Assembly: GCA_012519635.1 (NCBI GenBank)
Contig: JAAYPV010000034.1
Location: 1-48,083, forward strand
Direction of reading: 5' to 3'
DNA: 48,083 nt
From: Clostridiales bacterium
Lineage (GTDB): Bacteria; Bacillota; Clostridia; Oscillospirales; Ruminococcaceae
Shown here: in pieces, positions 19,901 through 29,469 of the stretch
Numbering within the stretch: the first letter of the stretch is position 1
Layout: each line of letters opens with the position of its first letter
Program-made: the position numbers and the translations under genes
The notes under the pieces: model-generated
The model's database searches: none
Told to the model about the DNA's origin: nothing
What the model saw: the letters and a program-made list of their open reading frames with translations, nothing else

Positions 19901-20472
19901 AGCCTTACAATATTCTCCTGAGCCTTTTCCAGCTTTCGCTCTGCCTCAGCCTTTTTATAACGGAATTTAGATATTCCAGCAGCCTCCTCAAAAATATCCC
20001 TTCGCTCACTGCTTTTTGCGCCAACAATTTCAGCAATACGACCTTGACCAATAATCGAATAGCCATCTCGTCCAAGTCCCGTATCCATAAAGAGCTCATT
20101 AATATCCTTCAGCCTTACATTCTTACCATTAATAAGGTATTCGCTCTCACCACTTCTATACAGCTTTCTGGTAATCCCCACCTCATCAGAATCAACAGCA
20201 AGCCTTCGTTCTGAGTTATCAATATTTAGCGTAACAGACGCATATCCAACAGGCTTCCTTGTCATAGTACCGGAAAAAATAACATCCTCCATCTTGTTCC
20301 CACGCAGAGTTTTTGTTGACTGCTCACCAAGCACCCACCTTACAGCGTCACCAATGTTACTCTTTCCGCTACCATTTGGCCCGACAACTGCCGTCAGACC
20401 CTTGTCAAAATTCAGTTTAATTTTATCTGGAAATGACTTAAAGCCTTGCAGTTCCAATGATTTCAAATACAT
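16912..20472 (-). CDS. smc: Chromosome segregation ATPase SMC
   Basis: A 1186-residue condensin subunit. The N-terminal head has the Walker A motif GPNGSGKSNIGDAV; two long coiled-coil arms (about residues 165-500 and 670-1020) flank a hinge (about 515-660, including the glycine-rich VNVGGSFTGGSA segment). The C-terminal head has the signature LSGGEQAFVAIA and Walker B CILDEIDAALDE. It folds and segregates the chromosome with ScpA and ScpB, which are not in this window. The ATG at 20472 is preferred over the TTG at 20481 because AGAGG lies about ten bases before it. The start overlaps the end of the radical SAM gene by 10 bases. Confidence 0.97.
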   Translation of the reverse strand: MYLKSLELQGFKSFPDKIKLNFDKGLTAVVGPNGSGKSNIGDAVRWVLGEQSTKTLRGNKMEDVIFSGTMTRKPVGYASVTLNIDNSERRLAVDSDEVGITRKLYRSGESEYLINGKNVRLKDINELFMDTGLGRDGYSIIGQGRIAEIVGAKSSERRDIFEEAAGISKFRYKKAEAERKLEKAQENIVRLNDIVSELEARVEPLRIQSEKAERFLVLADKKKRLEISVFINRLDGLKTEIEKIQEDILICNVQYENIENQLEQEEEKIRQGYRKMQETSAEIERIRAKTVEIEKKSMEYSSDIAVFKNDILHSKNNIDSIKLKQNDEQNLVVNTEERIKEQEELLAEIFENQQMLDEQIKEVSKKFADIETEVENIGKSFDNAESRLNALYIKQSEYKVNIISSELSIKETEEQLERDNALKGELQEELADYDKEITSLKEDMDRLAEIEQEQVNKIDGYMSLYQNKLKKLDEEKQKFEDVMLKLKEKQQRVKLLIDLENSMEGFAISVKEIIRLSKSSSIKGIHGTIVQLIRTEDKYATAVETALGGALQNIVVDDESVAKRCIKLLKEKQAGRATFLPITSVKGYPFSEENLRNEAGFIAMANEIISTNSVYNGIINSLLGRIAIADNIDSATFIAKKYGYKFKIVTLDGQVINVGGSFTGGSAIRSSGILTRKNDINKLNDDIIDLTATQRHLEKNVNKLKNDTIRLANCIEQEKEERASIAEDKIRFQSEYTRLNSMKKQMQAQLENTEGQLQALAGRRLCYIENIQRLTGELADIDDEIATLEKEISAQQGRHESLQGQQKEYVEKLSELKIRQMELSKDKEATEREIAVLKQNKQDFEIRYKQALAEIAEQEKLIVEKERLIEERKSLIEQAKQTVSDNAEKLNELRKLHDEYEKSITEIRNGMKSVSYEREKLLQEKSRLDERKASKQKDYDSIIAQLWEEYELSRSEAQTFAEKITDMVTARKELNELKAEIKVLGNVNVSAIEEYKEVSERYKFLSEQLDDVKASKRELEKLIADLTQEMQRIFLDSFNNINEQFKRIFVELFGGGKAELVLCEPENVLESGIEIVVAPPGKVIKNLISLSGGEQAFVAIAIYFAILTVRPAPFCILDEIDAALDEVNVLKYAQYLKKFTDTTQFILITHRRGSMEVANVLYGVTMQEDGVSKLLKLEQVDFLEER

Positions 20473-21470
20473 TGATACCAATCCTCTAATTTACACTCAT
20501 ATTTTTTTAGCATGCTATCCGATTTAATGCTTACATAAATTCCCTTTTCCCTAAAATAGACTATATTACTTTTTTTATGCCCTAAAGCCTTACTTATACT
20601 GCCTGCATTTACATAGATATTATAGCAATCCTTGCTGCTCTTATTAATTATATCCTCGATTTTATTTCTGTAAATCCTGCTTTCAACAATTTCCTTAAAT
20701 GCTGGGTGATAAAAACCTGCTACAATCCCCAACTCAACAGTTTCAGAGGCATGAAGTCCCATTCTTATAACCTTAATTCCTATATCCTCAAAAAAACACA
20801 GCATATCAGCACAGATTTTAATAACCTCATCAAAGCTATATAGCTTGTATTCACCCTTTTTATAGAGCTCAGCAAGTCTTGTTCCATTAAGCACAACAAC
20901 AGGATAAATTCGTACAGTTTCTGGCTTAAGCTCAGCAACTTTGCTCATTGTTTCATATTCAAATTCAGTCGTACTCTTATAGAGGCCAACCATCATCTGT
21001 AAGCCCAACTCAAAGCCATGCTTTTTTATAAGCCTTGATGCGTTCACAACATCCTCAGCACAATGCCCCCTGTTATTTGCTAAAAGCACCTCATCAATCA
21101 TACTCTGAGCTCCAAGCTCAATCGCAGTAACGCCATAACTTTTTAGCAGTTCAAGAACCTCTTCATCAATATAATCAGGGCGTGTTGAAATTCTTATTCC
21201 CTTAAATCCGTCCTTGCCTACAAATTTAGATGCTGACCTTAAAAGCTCAAGCATGTATCCACGCTCTATTGCTGTAAAGCTGCCTCCAAAAAAAGCTATT
21301 TCCGTATTACCCTTATTGGCAACCTCTCTCATTGCCTGCTCACAAATCTGTGCTACCTTTTCTGCTGTCGGCAAATCCTCCTCACCACTTATGCTATGCT
21401 GATTACAAAAACTGCACATATTAGGACAGCCGACATGTGGCACGAAAATTGCAATATTACTGTGTTTCAT
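20463..21470 (-). CDS. Radical SAM protein of the rnc-smc locus (Elp3-like)
   Basis: A 335-residue radical SAM enzyme with the [4Fe-4S]-binding motif CPNMCSFC near residues 14-21 and an Elp3-like core (FFGGSFTAIERG, STRPDYIDEEVLELL, ELGAQSMIDEVL, GLQMMVGL). Unlike Elp3 it lacks a GNAT acetyltransferase domain, so it is not a complete tRNA-elongator enzyme. Related genes lie between rnc and smc in many clostridia; no substrate is established to my knowledge. It overlaps rnc by 14 bases upstream and smc by 10 bases downstream, so it is translated as part of this operon. Confidence 0.85.
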   Translation of the reverse strand: MKHSNIAIFVPHVGCPNMCSFCNQHSISGEEDLPTAEKVAQICEQAMREVANKGNTEIAFFGGSFTAIERGYMLELLRSASKFVGKDGFKGIRISTRPDYIDEEVLELLKSYGVTAIELGAQSMIDEVLLANNRGHCAEDVVNASRLIKKHGFELGLQMMVGLYKSTTEFEYETMSKVAELKPETVRIYPVVVLNGTRLAELYKKGEYKLYSFDEVIKICADMLCFFEDIGIKVIRMGLHASETVELGIVAGFYHPAFKEIVESRIYRNKIEDIINKSSKDCYNIYVNAGSISKALGHKKSNIVYFREKGIYVSIKSDSMLKKYECKLEDWYQCI

Positions 21471-22140
21471 AACCCATTAGCTCCAAAGCCTCTTTAGCAG
21501 CCATCTGCTCTGCTTCCTTTTTGCTCTTGCCAGTACCAGTGCCTATAACATTTGAATTAAGGCAAACCTGAACCTTAAATGCTTTATTATGGTCAGGCCC
21601 TGTCTGGTCTGCAAGGATATACTCAACCTTTTCTTCAGGATTTTTTTGTATAACCTCCTGCAAAATGGTTTTGTAGTCGCTGAAAGCAGTAAGGCTTTTC
21701 TTATCTATATCATCGGGAATAAATTTGAGCACATGCTTTCGTGCAGCCTCAAGTCCACCGTCAAGATAAATAGCCGCTATAACAGCCTCAAATGCATCAG
21801 CAAGAATTGATGGGCGCTCCCTTCCTCCAGTATGCTCTTCACCCTTACCTAAAAGCAAAAAATCACCAAGTCTTATCTGCTGTGCAAAATTATATAATGA
21901 CTTCTCACACACCAATGATGCACGAATTTTAGTCAATTCTCCCTCAGGCAAATGTGAAAAGTGCTCAAATAAATACTGCGACACAATGACTGAAAGCACG
22001 CTATCCCCTAAAAACTCCAGCCTTTCATTACTGTTTCTTGTTTTTTTCTTTTCATTAGCATACGAAGAGTGGGAAAGTGCTTCTGTTAATAGCTGTTTAT
22101 TCTTAAACTGGTATTGTATAATATTTTCAAATTCATCCAT
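21457..22140 (-). CDS. rnc: Ribonuclease III
   Basis: Cuts double-stranded RNA, including rRNA precursors. The 227-residue protein has the catalytic signature NERLEFLGDSVLS (about residues 40-50), a second acidic cluster in ILADAFEAVIAAIYLD, and a C-terminal double-stranded RNA-binding domain (about 158-225, with GTGKSKKEAEQMAAKEAL). It follows plsX by 23 bases and overlaps the radical SAM gene. Length and order are typical for Firmicutes. Confidence 0.97.
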   Translation of the reverse strand: MDEFENIIQYQFKNKQLLTEALSHSSYANEKKKTRNSNERLEFLGDSVLSVIVSQYLFEHFSHLPEGELTKIRASLVCEKSLYNFAQQIRLGDFLLLGKGEEHTGGRERPSILADAFEAVIAAIYLDGGLEAARKHVLKFIPDDIDKKSLTAFSDYKTILQEVIQKNPEEKVEYILADQTGPDHNKAFKVQVCLNSNVIGTGTGKSKKEAEQMAAKEALELMGYETQ

Positions 22141-22163
22141 TCGCTCTGCTTAACCTCCCTTTG

Positions 22164-23153
22164 CTAAATTTTTGTTAATGTTTCAGATATAGTATTTATC
22201 ACATTTCCATCAACGCAGTTTTTAGCTTGCCTTATCGCATTATAAAACGCTTTGGCATCGGAGCTTCCATGTGCCTTTATAACAGGCTTTGCAATACCCA
22301 TCAGCACTGCTCCTCCAACCTCAGAATAGTCCATTTTCTTTTTAAATTCCTTAACTTTTTTCAAAAGCAGCAATGCTGCCAGCTTTGAGGTAAAGCCATT
22401 CATAAGCATATCCTTTAATGAGTTCCCAAAGAATGAGCCCATTCCCTCATATAGCTTAAGTGCAATGTTCCCTGTAAATCCATCGGATACAACAACATCA
22501 AATTTACCACTAGGAACTTCACGCCCCTCAATATTTCCTCCAAAATTTATCGGAGCATTTGATAGCAACTTATATGCCTCAATCTCCAAATCCCTGCCCT
22601 TTGTCTCCTCAGCACCAACATTTAAAAGTCCAACCTTTGGATTTTTTTTACCCATAACCTTTTCCATATACGCTGAACCCATAATAGCAAACTGAACAAG
22701 CATTTCAGGTCGACAATCCACATTCGCTCCACCGTCCATTAGCATTGTATATCCCTCTGCAGTGGGTAATATAGGAGCAAGTGCAGGTCTTTTTATTCCC
22801 TTAATACGCTTTGCAATAAAAGTTGAGCCTACAACCAAAGCACCTGTACTGCCCGCACTCACAAATGCGTCTCCTTTATCCTCCTGTAAATCCTTTAATC
22901 CAACTGCCATTGAACAATTGGATCTTGACTTGAGAATTTCAGTAGGCTCCTCATTTATATCAATTACTGATTCCGTATGGATAAATCTCATTCCCGTAAG
23001 GCTTATTTCATTTTCTTCTGCAATCTTTTTTATCTCACACTCATTACCGCAAAGAGTCATTTCAACTCCCAGCTTTTCAATCGCCATTGCACTACCCTTT
23101 ATTACCTCAAGAGGAGCATTGTCGCCACCAAATGCATCTATAATTATGTTCAT
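22164..23153 (-). CDS. plsX: Phosphate acyltransferase PlsX
   Basis: Makes acyl-phosphate from acyl-ACP for PlsY, starting phosphatidic acid synthesis. The 329-residue protein opens with IIIDAFGGDNAPLEVIKG and contains the family segments SAGSTGALVVGS and VVSDGFTGNIALKLYEG. It begins 5 bases after the trmFO stop and is followed by rnc. The usual partners acpP and fabD are absent: here plsX leads directly into rnc without the acpP gene often found between them. Confidence 0.96.
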   Translation of the reverse strand: MNIIIDAFGGDNAPLEVIKGSAMAIEKLGVEMTLCGNECEIKKIAEENEISLTGMRFIHTESVIDINEEPTEILKSRSNCSMAVGLKDLQEDKGDAFVSAGSTGALVVGSTFIAKRIKGIKRPALAPILPTAEGYTMLMDGGANVDCRPEMLVQFAIMGSAYMEKVMGKKNPKVGLLNVGAEETKGRDLEIEAYKLLSNAPINFGGNIEGREVPSGKFDVVVSDGFTGNIALKLYEGMGSFFGNSLKDMLMNGFTSKLAALLLLKKVKEFKKKMDYSEVGGAVLMGIAKPVIKAHGSSDAKAFYNAIRQAKNCVDGNVINTISETLTKI

Positions 23154-23157
23154 AAAT

Positions 23158-24471
23158 TTAACTCTCCCTGTTACTCTGCAAATATTCTGACAAGCTGTTC
23201 AACGCCCTGTCAGCATATGCCATATACTTCATTTTCTTATCCCTTATCTTTTCGGGTAAGTCGGGAAGTATCCCCATATTACTACCCATCGGTTGAAAAT
23301 CCTTTACATATTCATTTGTTATATATTCCGTTAATGCACCAATCATAGTATCTCTTGGCAATATTAAAGGAGCTTTACCTTGCAACCTTCTTGCAAGATT
23401 TAACCCAGCCATAATGCCGCTTGCCGCTGATTCGCAATATCCCTCAACACCTGTGATTTGCCCTGCAAAATAGATATCAGGAAATTCCCTCATAGCATAG
23501 GTTTTTTCAAGTAGCTTAGGACTGTTTATAAATGAATTTCTGTGCATAACTCCATATCTAATAAATTCAGCATTTTCAAGCCCCGTTATCATTGAGAAAA
23601 CCCTTTTCTGCTCACCAAATTTAAGATTAGTCTGGAATCCGACAAGGTTATACATAGTTCCCTCACGATTTTCCTTACGAAGTTGAACAACAGCATAAGG
23701 GCGTTTTCCTGTTCGTGGGTCAGTCAATCCAACTGGTTTTAATGGACCAAAGCGAATACTGTCCTCACCACGCTTTGCAAGCACCTCAATGGGCATACAG
23801 CCCTCATAAACCTTAAAAGCCTCTCTATCAACATCCTTTAATTCCGCACTTTCAGCATTAATCAGCTCATTATAAAAAGCAAGGTATTCCTCCTTGTTCA
23901 TAGGACAGTTTATATAGTCATCATCTCCCTTGCCATATCTTGATGCAAAAAATGCAAGGCTCATATCAATGCTCTCAAAGGACACTATCGGTGAGGCTGC
24001 ATCAAAAAAGTTAAGATAACTGCCACATATCTTCTCAATGCTTTTAGCCAACCCATCACTAGTAAGGGGCCCTGTTGCAATTATTACATGCCCATTAGGA
24101 ATTTCTGTTACCTCCTCATGTTTTACACTAATAAGAGGATGAGCATTTATTTTTTCTGTCACAAGCATTGAGAAAAGCTCTCTGTCAACAGCCAATGCTC
24201 CACCAGCCTCAACGGCTGTTTCCTTTGCACAGGGAACGATAAGAGAACCAAGCCTTACCATTTCCTCCTTTAATAAACCAGCAGCAGAATCAACCCTTGA
24301 CGCTTTTAAGGAATTTGAGCACACCAATTCTGCAAAGCCATCATAGCTATGTGCAGGAGTATATTTTTCAGGCTTCATCTCATATAGCTCTACTTTTATG
24401 CCATTGTTGGCAAGCTGCCATGCCGCTTCACAACCTGCAAGTCCGGCACCGATTACCTTAACAGTATTCAT
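23158..24471 (-). CDS. trmFO: Methylenetetrahydrofolate-tRNA (uracil-54-C5) methyltransferase
   Basis: Folate- and FAD-dependent enzyme forming ribothymidine at position 54 of tRNA. The 437-residue protein has the FAD-binding start [16 protein letters not shown], the family segment [13 protein letters not shown] with its conserved cysteine, and a C-terminal [17 protein letters not shown]-like stretch ([16 protein letters not shown]). It starts 4 bases after topA, the usual Firmicute topA-trmFO pair. Confidence 0.96.
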   Translation of the reverse strand: MNTVKVIGAGLAGCEAAWQLANNGIKVELYEMKPEKYTPAHSYDGFAELVCSNSLKASRVDSAAGLLKEEMVRLGSLIVPCAKETAVEAGGALAVDRELFSMLVTEKINAHPLISVKHEEVTEIPNGHVIIATGPLTSDGLAKSIEKICGSYLNFFDAASPIVSFESIDMSLAFFASRYGKGDDDYINCPMNKEEYLAFYNELINAESAELKDVDREAFKVYEGCMPIEVLAKRGEDSIRFGPLKPVGLTDPRTGKRPYAVVQLRKENREGTMYNLVGFQTNLKFGEQKRVFSMITGLENAEFIRYGVMHRNSFINSPKLLEKTYAMREFPDIYFAGQITGVEGYCESAASGIMAGLNLARRLQGKAPLILPRDTMIGALTEYITNEYVKDFQPMGSNMGILPDLPEKIRDKKMKYMAYADRALNSLSEYLQSNRES

Positions 24472-24474
24472 CTG

Positions 24475-26559
24475 TTATAATCCTCTCTCATATCCACAGT
24501 CAGGCTTTTCACAAATTAGCTTGCCAGCCTTGCCGCCCTTTTTGAAAAGTGTTGAACCACATTTCGGACAATTATCCTCAACTGGTGCATACCAGGTCAT
24601 AAAATTGCAGTTCGGATACCCCTCACATCCATAAAAATTCCTGCCTTTTTTGGATTTCTTTAATATGATTTTACTTCCGCAAAGTGGACAATTTCCCTTT
24701 GTAGACTGTACAATCTTCTTTGTATTAGTACATTCCGGGAACCCCGAGCAAGCCAAAAATTTCCCAAATCTACCTATCTTTATCACCATATTCTTACCAC
24801 AGACTTCACATATTTCATCTGTTTCCTCAGAAGGCACTCTTACTCTCTTGCCCTCCATAGCAACCTCTGCATCAGTAAGCGCTTTCTCAAAATCCTCATA
24901 GAAATCTCGCAGGGAGTTAACCCAATCCTTAGTTCCCTTTTCAACATCGTCCAAATCAGACTCCATTTTTGCTGTAAATTTTGCATCAACAATATGCTTG
25001 AAATGTTCCTTCATAAGCTCAGTTGTTACTATTCCCAATCCCGTAGGCTTAAGCTGTTTGCCATCACGCTCAACATACATCCTTGCTGTTATGGTGGATA
25101 TTGTAGGAGCATAGGTACTTGGTCTACCTATTCCATTCTCCTCCAACGCCTTTATAAGAGTCGCCTCAGTATATCTTGGCGGAGGCTGTGTGAAATGCTG
25201 ATTACCCTCCAGACCTTTTACCCTAAGTAATTGTCCCTCCTCAATCGGTGGAAGTATCTTATTTTCCTTTTCCTCCTCAGAGGCAGAATCCTTTGCCTCC
25301 TCATAAAGTACTGTAAAACCATCAAATTTTATGGAATGACCCGATGCTCTAAATACACAATTTCCAGCCTCTATATCAACTGAAACCGTATCAAGCAACG
25401 CATTTGCCATCTGGCTTGCAATAAATCTTTCCCATATCAGCTTGTATAGCTTATACTGGTCATTTGAAAGGCTAGATTTAACCTTTTCAGGTTCAATTTC
25501 AGGCATTGATGGTCGGATAGCTTCGTGAGCATCCTGAATATTTTTCTTTGTCTTAAAAATTCTAGGTGAAGATGGCAAATAATCCTCACCATATCTGCTT
25601 GCTATATACTTATTTGCTGCGTTTCTTGCCTCTTCTGAAATTCTAAGACTATCAGTTCTCATATATGTGATAAGTCCGACAGCTCCCATTCCCTCTATTT
25701 CAATACCCTCATACAGCTCCTGCGCAGCCTTCATAGTACGCTTTGAGGCAAAGCCTAAGCGCCTTGATGCCTCCTGTTGAAGGGTTGAGGTTATAAATGG
25801 GGGTGCAGGTTGTCTTTTGGTTACTTTCTTTTTAACATTTGTAACCTTAAACTCAACATTCTCCAGTCCTTCAAGTATTGCGTCAGCATGCTCCTTATTT
25901 GTAATTTCCGCCTTGTTTCCATCAATTGTTATAAGCTTTGCTGAAAAGTATTTCCTGCTTGGCGGTGCGGTAAACTTTCCATCTATGGTCCAGTATTCCT
26001 GTGAAACAAACTTACTTATCTCATTTTCTCTATCAACAATAAGCCTTACTGCAACCGATTGAACTCGTCCTGCAGAAAGACCCCTTTTAACCTTTTTCCA
26101 TAAAAATGGGCTTAGCTTATATCCAACAATTCTGTCTAAAATTCGCCTTGCCTGTTGTGCATTTACAAGGTCAATATTTATTTTATGTGGATTTTCCATC
26201 CCCGCTTTAATTCCATTTTTTGTAATCTCATTAAATGCTACTCTGTTATTTTCCTCCAAATTAAGCCCAAGTATTTGAGAAAGATGCCATGAAATAGCCT
26301 CCCCTTCTCTATCAGGGTCGGTTGCAAGATATATCTTATCGCATTTCTTTGCCTTCTTTTTTAAATCCTTTATTACATCTTCCTTATCCTTCATTTCAGT
26401 ATATTGAGGAGTAAAATTGTTCTCTACATCTACTCCCAGCTTCGACTTAGGTAAATCTCGAATATGCCCCATTGATGCTACAACTTCAAAATCTGTACCC
26501 AAAAACTTTTTTATAGTCTTAGCTTTTGCCGGAGACTCAACTATAACTAATTTCGGCAT
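24475..26559 (-). CDS. topA: DNA topoisomerase I
   Basis: Relaxes negative supercoils by transient single-strand cleavage. The 694-residue type IA enzyme starts with the TOPRIM domain (LVIVESPAKAKTIKKFLG; acidic DPDREGE), has the active-site tyrosine in GLITYMRTDSLRIS (about residue 300), and ends in three four-cysteine zinc fingers (starting CEVCGK, CPLCGS and CPKCGS). The ATG at 26559 has GGAG close upstream. It lies 61 bases after dprA; dprA-topA-trmFO is a conserved order. Confidence 0.98.
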   Translation of the reverse strand: MPKLVIVESPAKAKTIKKFLGTDFEVVASMGHIRDLPKSKLGVDVENNFTPQYTEMKDKEDVIKDLKKKAKKCDKIYLATDPDREGEAISWHLSQILGLNLEENNRVAFNEITKNGIKAGMENPHKINIDLVNAQQARRILDRIVGYKLSPFLWKKVKRGLSAGRVQSVAVRLIVDRENEISKFVSQEYWTIDGKFTAPPSRKYFSAKLITIDGNKAEITNKEHADAILEGLENVEFKVTNVKKKVTKRQPAPPFITSTLQQEASRRLGFASKRTMKAAQELYEGIEIEGMGAVGLITYMRTDSLRISEEARNAANKYIASRYGEDYLPSSPRIFKTKKNIQDAHEAIRPSMPEIEPEKVKSSLSNDQYKLYKLIWERFIASQMANALLDTVSVDIEAGNCVFRASGHSIKFDGFTVLYEEAKDSASEEEKENKILPPIEEGQLLRVKGLEGNQHFTQPPPRYTEATLIKALEENGIGRPSTYAPTISTITARMYVERDGKQLKPTGLGIVTTELMKEHFKHIVDAKFTAKMESDLDDVEKGTKDWVNSLRDFYEDFEKALTDAEVAMEGKRVRVPSEETDEICEVCGKNMVIKIGRFGKFLACSGFPECTNTKKIVQSTKGNCPLCGSKIILKKSKKGRNFYGCEGYPNCNFMTWYAPVEDNCPKCGSTLFKKGGKAGKLICEKPDCGYERGL

Positions 26560-26620
26560 TTCATTTCTCCTTTACATTATTTTCCGAATTTATGTCTCTT
26601 ATATATTAAATTGATTAATT

Positions 26621-27904
26621 TCATTTAACTATATCATATGCTTTTCCTGGCAAAGACTTAACAATACCCATTATCTCCAACTCTGTCAGCACTGCAAATA
26701 ATTCATGTATTTGCATATTAAGCTGATATGATATTTCATCTGCATATTTTGTCCCATTCTTGATTATTTCTATAACACGCACCTGTTCATCACTAAGTTC
26801 AGAATAATCAATTTCATCGACTTTTTCAATATCTTTAACCGGACTTACAGAAGTCTTAACATCAATATCTTTATTTTTAATGCTTTTTTCCTCTTTTATT
26901 GCACCTGCATCACCACTTTTCCCATTTCCTACATACCTATCAGCAGTATCCACCTTATCCTTTTTATAAACAACAGACTCAGTGGTTTGCTCATAGTAAT
27001 CGCTGGTTAAATCAGCTGTCAATAATTTATGAGAAAAGTTCGTATAATATTCATAAATAATATCAAGATGGCTAAAAGTTGGTATAGCACCATCTCGCAA
27101 GTATTTTATCACACCCGCATATCTATTGTCAAATATATTTGCAGGAGGAACACAGAACACATCCCTGCCCTGTTCAATAGCACATTCAGCTGTAATAAGC
27201 GAACCACTTCCATTTGCAGCTTCAATAATCAATGTGCCAACACTTAGACCTGATAAAATTCTGTTTCTTTTAGGAAAATTAGGAGCATTCGGAGGAGTAG
27301 CAGGAAAGTATTCAGAAATGACTACTCCGTTTCTAGCAATAATCTTTTTTGCCTTATAGTTATTTTTCGGATAATCCACATCTAATCCGCAACCTAAAAC
27401 CGCAGCTGTAATACCACTGTTTTTCAACGCGGCCTGATGAGCCATAGAGTCAATTCCATTGGCAAAACCACTTACAAGGATAATTCCTACCCTTGAAAGC
27501 TCTGAGCATATCCTTTCAGCAACATTAACACTATAAGATGAGGGCTTTCTTGTACCTACAACCGTTATTGTCATATTCTTATTCAATATACTTATATCGC
27601 CCATGCAGTATAAAACTATCGGAGCATTATATACTCCCTTCAACAAATCTGGATAATTTTCATCTTCATATGTAACGATATTATAACCCTTGCTTTCGCA
27701 ATGATTAATAATACTCTCAGCCTCTTCAAGTGTTGTAAGCAACACTGATTTCGCTTCTTTTTGGGTAAGATTCTTAAACTCACCTGATTTTAAAGTTATA
27801 TATGCATCCTCAACATTATCAAACTGATTAAGCACACTCCAGACCCTTGGGTTTGCCACCCCGAAAACCAATTGTAGCCATATCCATATTTTTGTATTAT
27901 CCAT
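26621..27904 (-). CDS. dprA: DNA-processing protein DprA
   Basis: Binds incoming single-stranded DNA and loads RecA during natural transformation, also present in bacteria without known competence. The 427-residue protein has a Rossmann-like core (about 80-290) with VVGTRKPSSYS, SGFANGIDSMAH and GSGSLITAECAIEQGRDVFCVP. A Lys/Asp-rich linker (about 325-360) leads to a C-terminal winged-helix DML1-type domain. The ATG at 27904 follows GGAGG at 27914-27910; the in-frame TTG at 27916 lies on that site and is rejected. Confidence 0.95.
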   Translation of the reverse strand: MDNTKIWIWLQLVFGVANPRVWSVLNQFDNVEDAYITLKSGEFKNLTQKEAKSVLLTTLEEAESIINHCESKGYNIVTYEDENYPDLLKGVYNAPIVLYCMGDISILNKNMTITVVGTRKPSSYSVNVAERICSELSRVGIILVSGFANGIDSMAHQAALKNSGITAAVLGCGLDVDYPKNNYKAKKIIARNGVVISEYFPATPPNAPNFPKRNRILSGLSVGTLIIEAANGSGSLITAECAIEQGRDVFCVPPANIFDNRYAGVIKYLRDGAIPTFSHLDIIYEYYTNFSHKLLTADLTSDYYEQTTESVVYKKDKVDTADRYVGNGKSGDAGAIKEEKSIKNKDIDVKTSVSPVKDIEKVDEIDYSELSDEQVRVIEIIKNGTKYADEISYQLNMQIHELFAVLTELEIMGIVKSLPGKAYDIVK

Positions 27905-27934
27905 TATGTCCTCCAAACCAGAAAGTTGTAAATA

Positions 27935-28723
27935 CTATTTCATAAGCTCCCACATAATAATTCCAGCCGCCATAGCTGCATTAAGAGAGTTTATATTCCC
28001 ATTCATTTTTATTGTAATAGGAGTATTACATTTTTGAATAACATCTGAGTCCAAGCCACTACCCTCATTGCCAATTAAAACTGCACAATTTTTGCTAAAG
28101 CTGTAATTCTTAATATCATATGCATCACTATCTACAACTGCTGCAAGTGTTTCAATACCTTGCTTGTCCATCACAGAAAGCACATCGTCTATATCCATAT
28201 CCCAACAAATTGGCATTCTGAAAATAGAGCCCATAGTTGAACGGACAACCTTAGGACTGAATATATCACAACTTTCACATAATACCACACCATTAACTCC
28301 AACAGCATCAGCAGTACGAATAATCATCCCGACATTTCCCGGATCCTGTAGCTTATGCAGAATTATATACCTACCACCACTGTTTAAAAATTTCGACAAG
28401 GATAACTTTTTAGGCATATCACATATCGCAAATATCCCCTGAGTTTTTTCCGTTGAAGATATTTTAATCCCAAGCTCATTTGAAATAATAATTACCCTTA
28501 CTTTTTTCAAATCAACCTGCGATAAAATATTCTCATATTTATCAGTCGTAGATTCTGTGATAAGCAAATGCGAAAGCTCTGCTCCCTCATTTACAGCATC
28601 ACCTACCAGACGTGCACCCTCCAGAACAAACTTGCCAAGTTCATATCTCTCCTTTTTGGAGTCAGCAAGCTTCCGATACAGTTTTATAGCTGAATTATCC
28701 TTTGATGTTATAATATTTTCCAT
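27935..28723 (-). CDS. TrmH/SpoU-family RNA 2'-O-methyltransferase
   Basis: A 262-residue protein with an N-terminal L30e-like RNA-binding domain (about 1-95) and a C-terminal SPOUT knot methyltransferase domain (about 105-262). SpoU motifs are present: LQDPGNVGMIIRTADAVG (motif 1), ALIGNEGSG-like CAVLIGNEGSGLD (motif 2) and INSLNAAMAAGIIMWE (motif 3). The target could be rRNA or tRNA. It is close to YsgA/RlmB-type genes, which in Firmicutes often lie after infC-rpmI-rplT, as here. It starts the long dprA-to-leuS run. Confidence 0.9.
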   Translation of the reverse strand: MENIITSKDNSAIKLYRKLADSKKERYELGKFVLEGARLVGDAVNEGAELSHLLITESTTDKYENILSQVDLKKVRVIIISNELGIKISSTEKTQGIFAICDMPKKLSLSKFLNSGGRYIILHKLQDPGNVGMIIRTADAVGVNGVVLCESCDIFSPKVVRSTMGSIFRMPICWDMDIDDVLSVMDKQGIETLAAVVDSDAYDIKNYSFSKNCAVLIGNEGSGLDSDVIQKCNTPITIKMNGNINSLNAAMAAGIIMWELMK

Positions 28724-28758
28724 AGTAATCCCTTATTTATATTATTTTGATAAAGCAA

Positions 28759-28787
28759 AACACGCCCCATGAGAAAAAGAGCGTGTT
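28759..28787 (-). terminator. Probable terminator after rplT
   Basis: On the minus strand AACACGC (28787-28781) pairs with GCGTGTT (28765-28759) across a 15-base loop and is followed by TTGCTTTATC. The U tract is modest, so readthrough into trmH is possible. Confidence 0.6.
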
Positions 28788-28793
28788 AACAAA

Positions 28794-29150
28794 CTAATTA
28801 AGTGCTGCTTTTGCTTTTTCTACAATTTCAGAAAAGCCAGCTGGATCATTTATTGCAATTTCAGAAAGCATCTTACGGTTAAGTGTAATATTAGCCTTCT
28901 TCAAGCCATTCATAAATGTTGAATAGTTCATGCCATTCATCTTAGCAGCAGCAGAAATTCTTGTAATCCAAAGCTGTCTGAAATTTCTTTTCTTTTGCTT
29001 ACGACCAATATATGCATAATTACCAGACTTCATAACAGCCTGTTTCGCCATTTTAAAATGCTTACTTTTCGCACCCCAATAGCCTTTTGCAAGCTTCAAG
29101 GTCTTTTTTCTTCTCTTGCGAGTTGCTAATGCTCCCTTAACACGAGCCAT
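28794..29150 (-). CDS. rplT: 50S ribosomal protein L20
   Basis: A 118-residue basic protein starting [20 protein letters not shown] and containing [19 protein letters not shown], diagnostic of L20. It binds 23S rRNA early in 50S assembly and in Firmicutes also represses its own operon by binding the infC leader. The ATG at 29150 is preceded by GGAGGTAAAAGGAT. Last gene of infC-rpmI-rplT. Confidence 0.98.
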   Translation of the reverse strand: MARVKGALATRKRRKKTLKLAKGYWGAKSKHFKMAKQAVMKSGNYAYIGRKQKKRNFRQLWITRISAAAKMNGMNYSTFMNGLKKANITLNRKMLSEIAINDPAGFSEIVEKAKAALN

Positions 29151-29247
29151 ATCCTTTTACCTCCGATATAATATTCTATTCCAAATCATCTATTGTGCAA
29201 ATCTTGACTACAAAACATTAATTCACACAAATATTCATTAAACCTTA

Positions 29248-29451
29248 CTATTTATAAGGAATAAGCTTTTTGATTGCTGGTGTATCATTCTGGCTAGCCA
29301 CTCCTGCAACACGAGCAATTCTCTTACGCTTAGTAGCCTTTTGTGTTAATCTATGTCTTTTATTAGTATGCATAAATTTAACCTTGCCGTTTTTTGTAAG
29401 CTTAAAACGCTTCTTCGCTCCTGAATGTGTTTTAACCTTTGTTTTCGCCAT
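29248..29451 (-). CDS. rpmI: 50S ribosomal protein L35
   Basis: A 67-residue basic protein with the L35 pattern [19 protein letters not shown] and [17 protein letters not shown]. The ATG at 29451 is preceded by GGAGGAACACGA. It lies 18 bases after infC and 97 bases before rplT. Confidence 0.97.
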   Translation of the reverse strand: MAKTKVKTHSGAKKRFKLTKNGKVKFMHTNKRHRLTQKATKRKRIARVAGVASQNDTPAIKKLIPYK

Positions 29452-29469
29452 TTCGTGTTCCTCCTTAAA

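Noticed and set aside
26621-27904. DprA as evidence of active natural transformation
   Set aside because: dprA is present in many non-competent bacteria and no com genes are in the window, so competence cannot be inferred.
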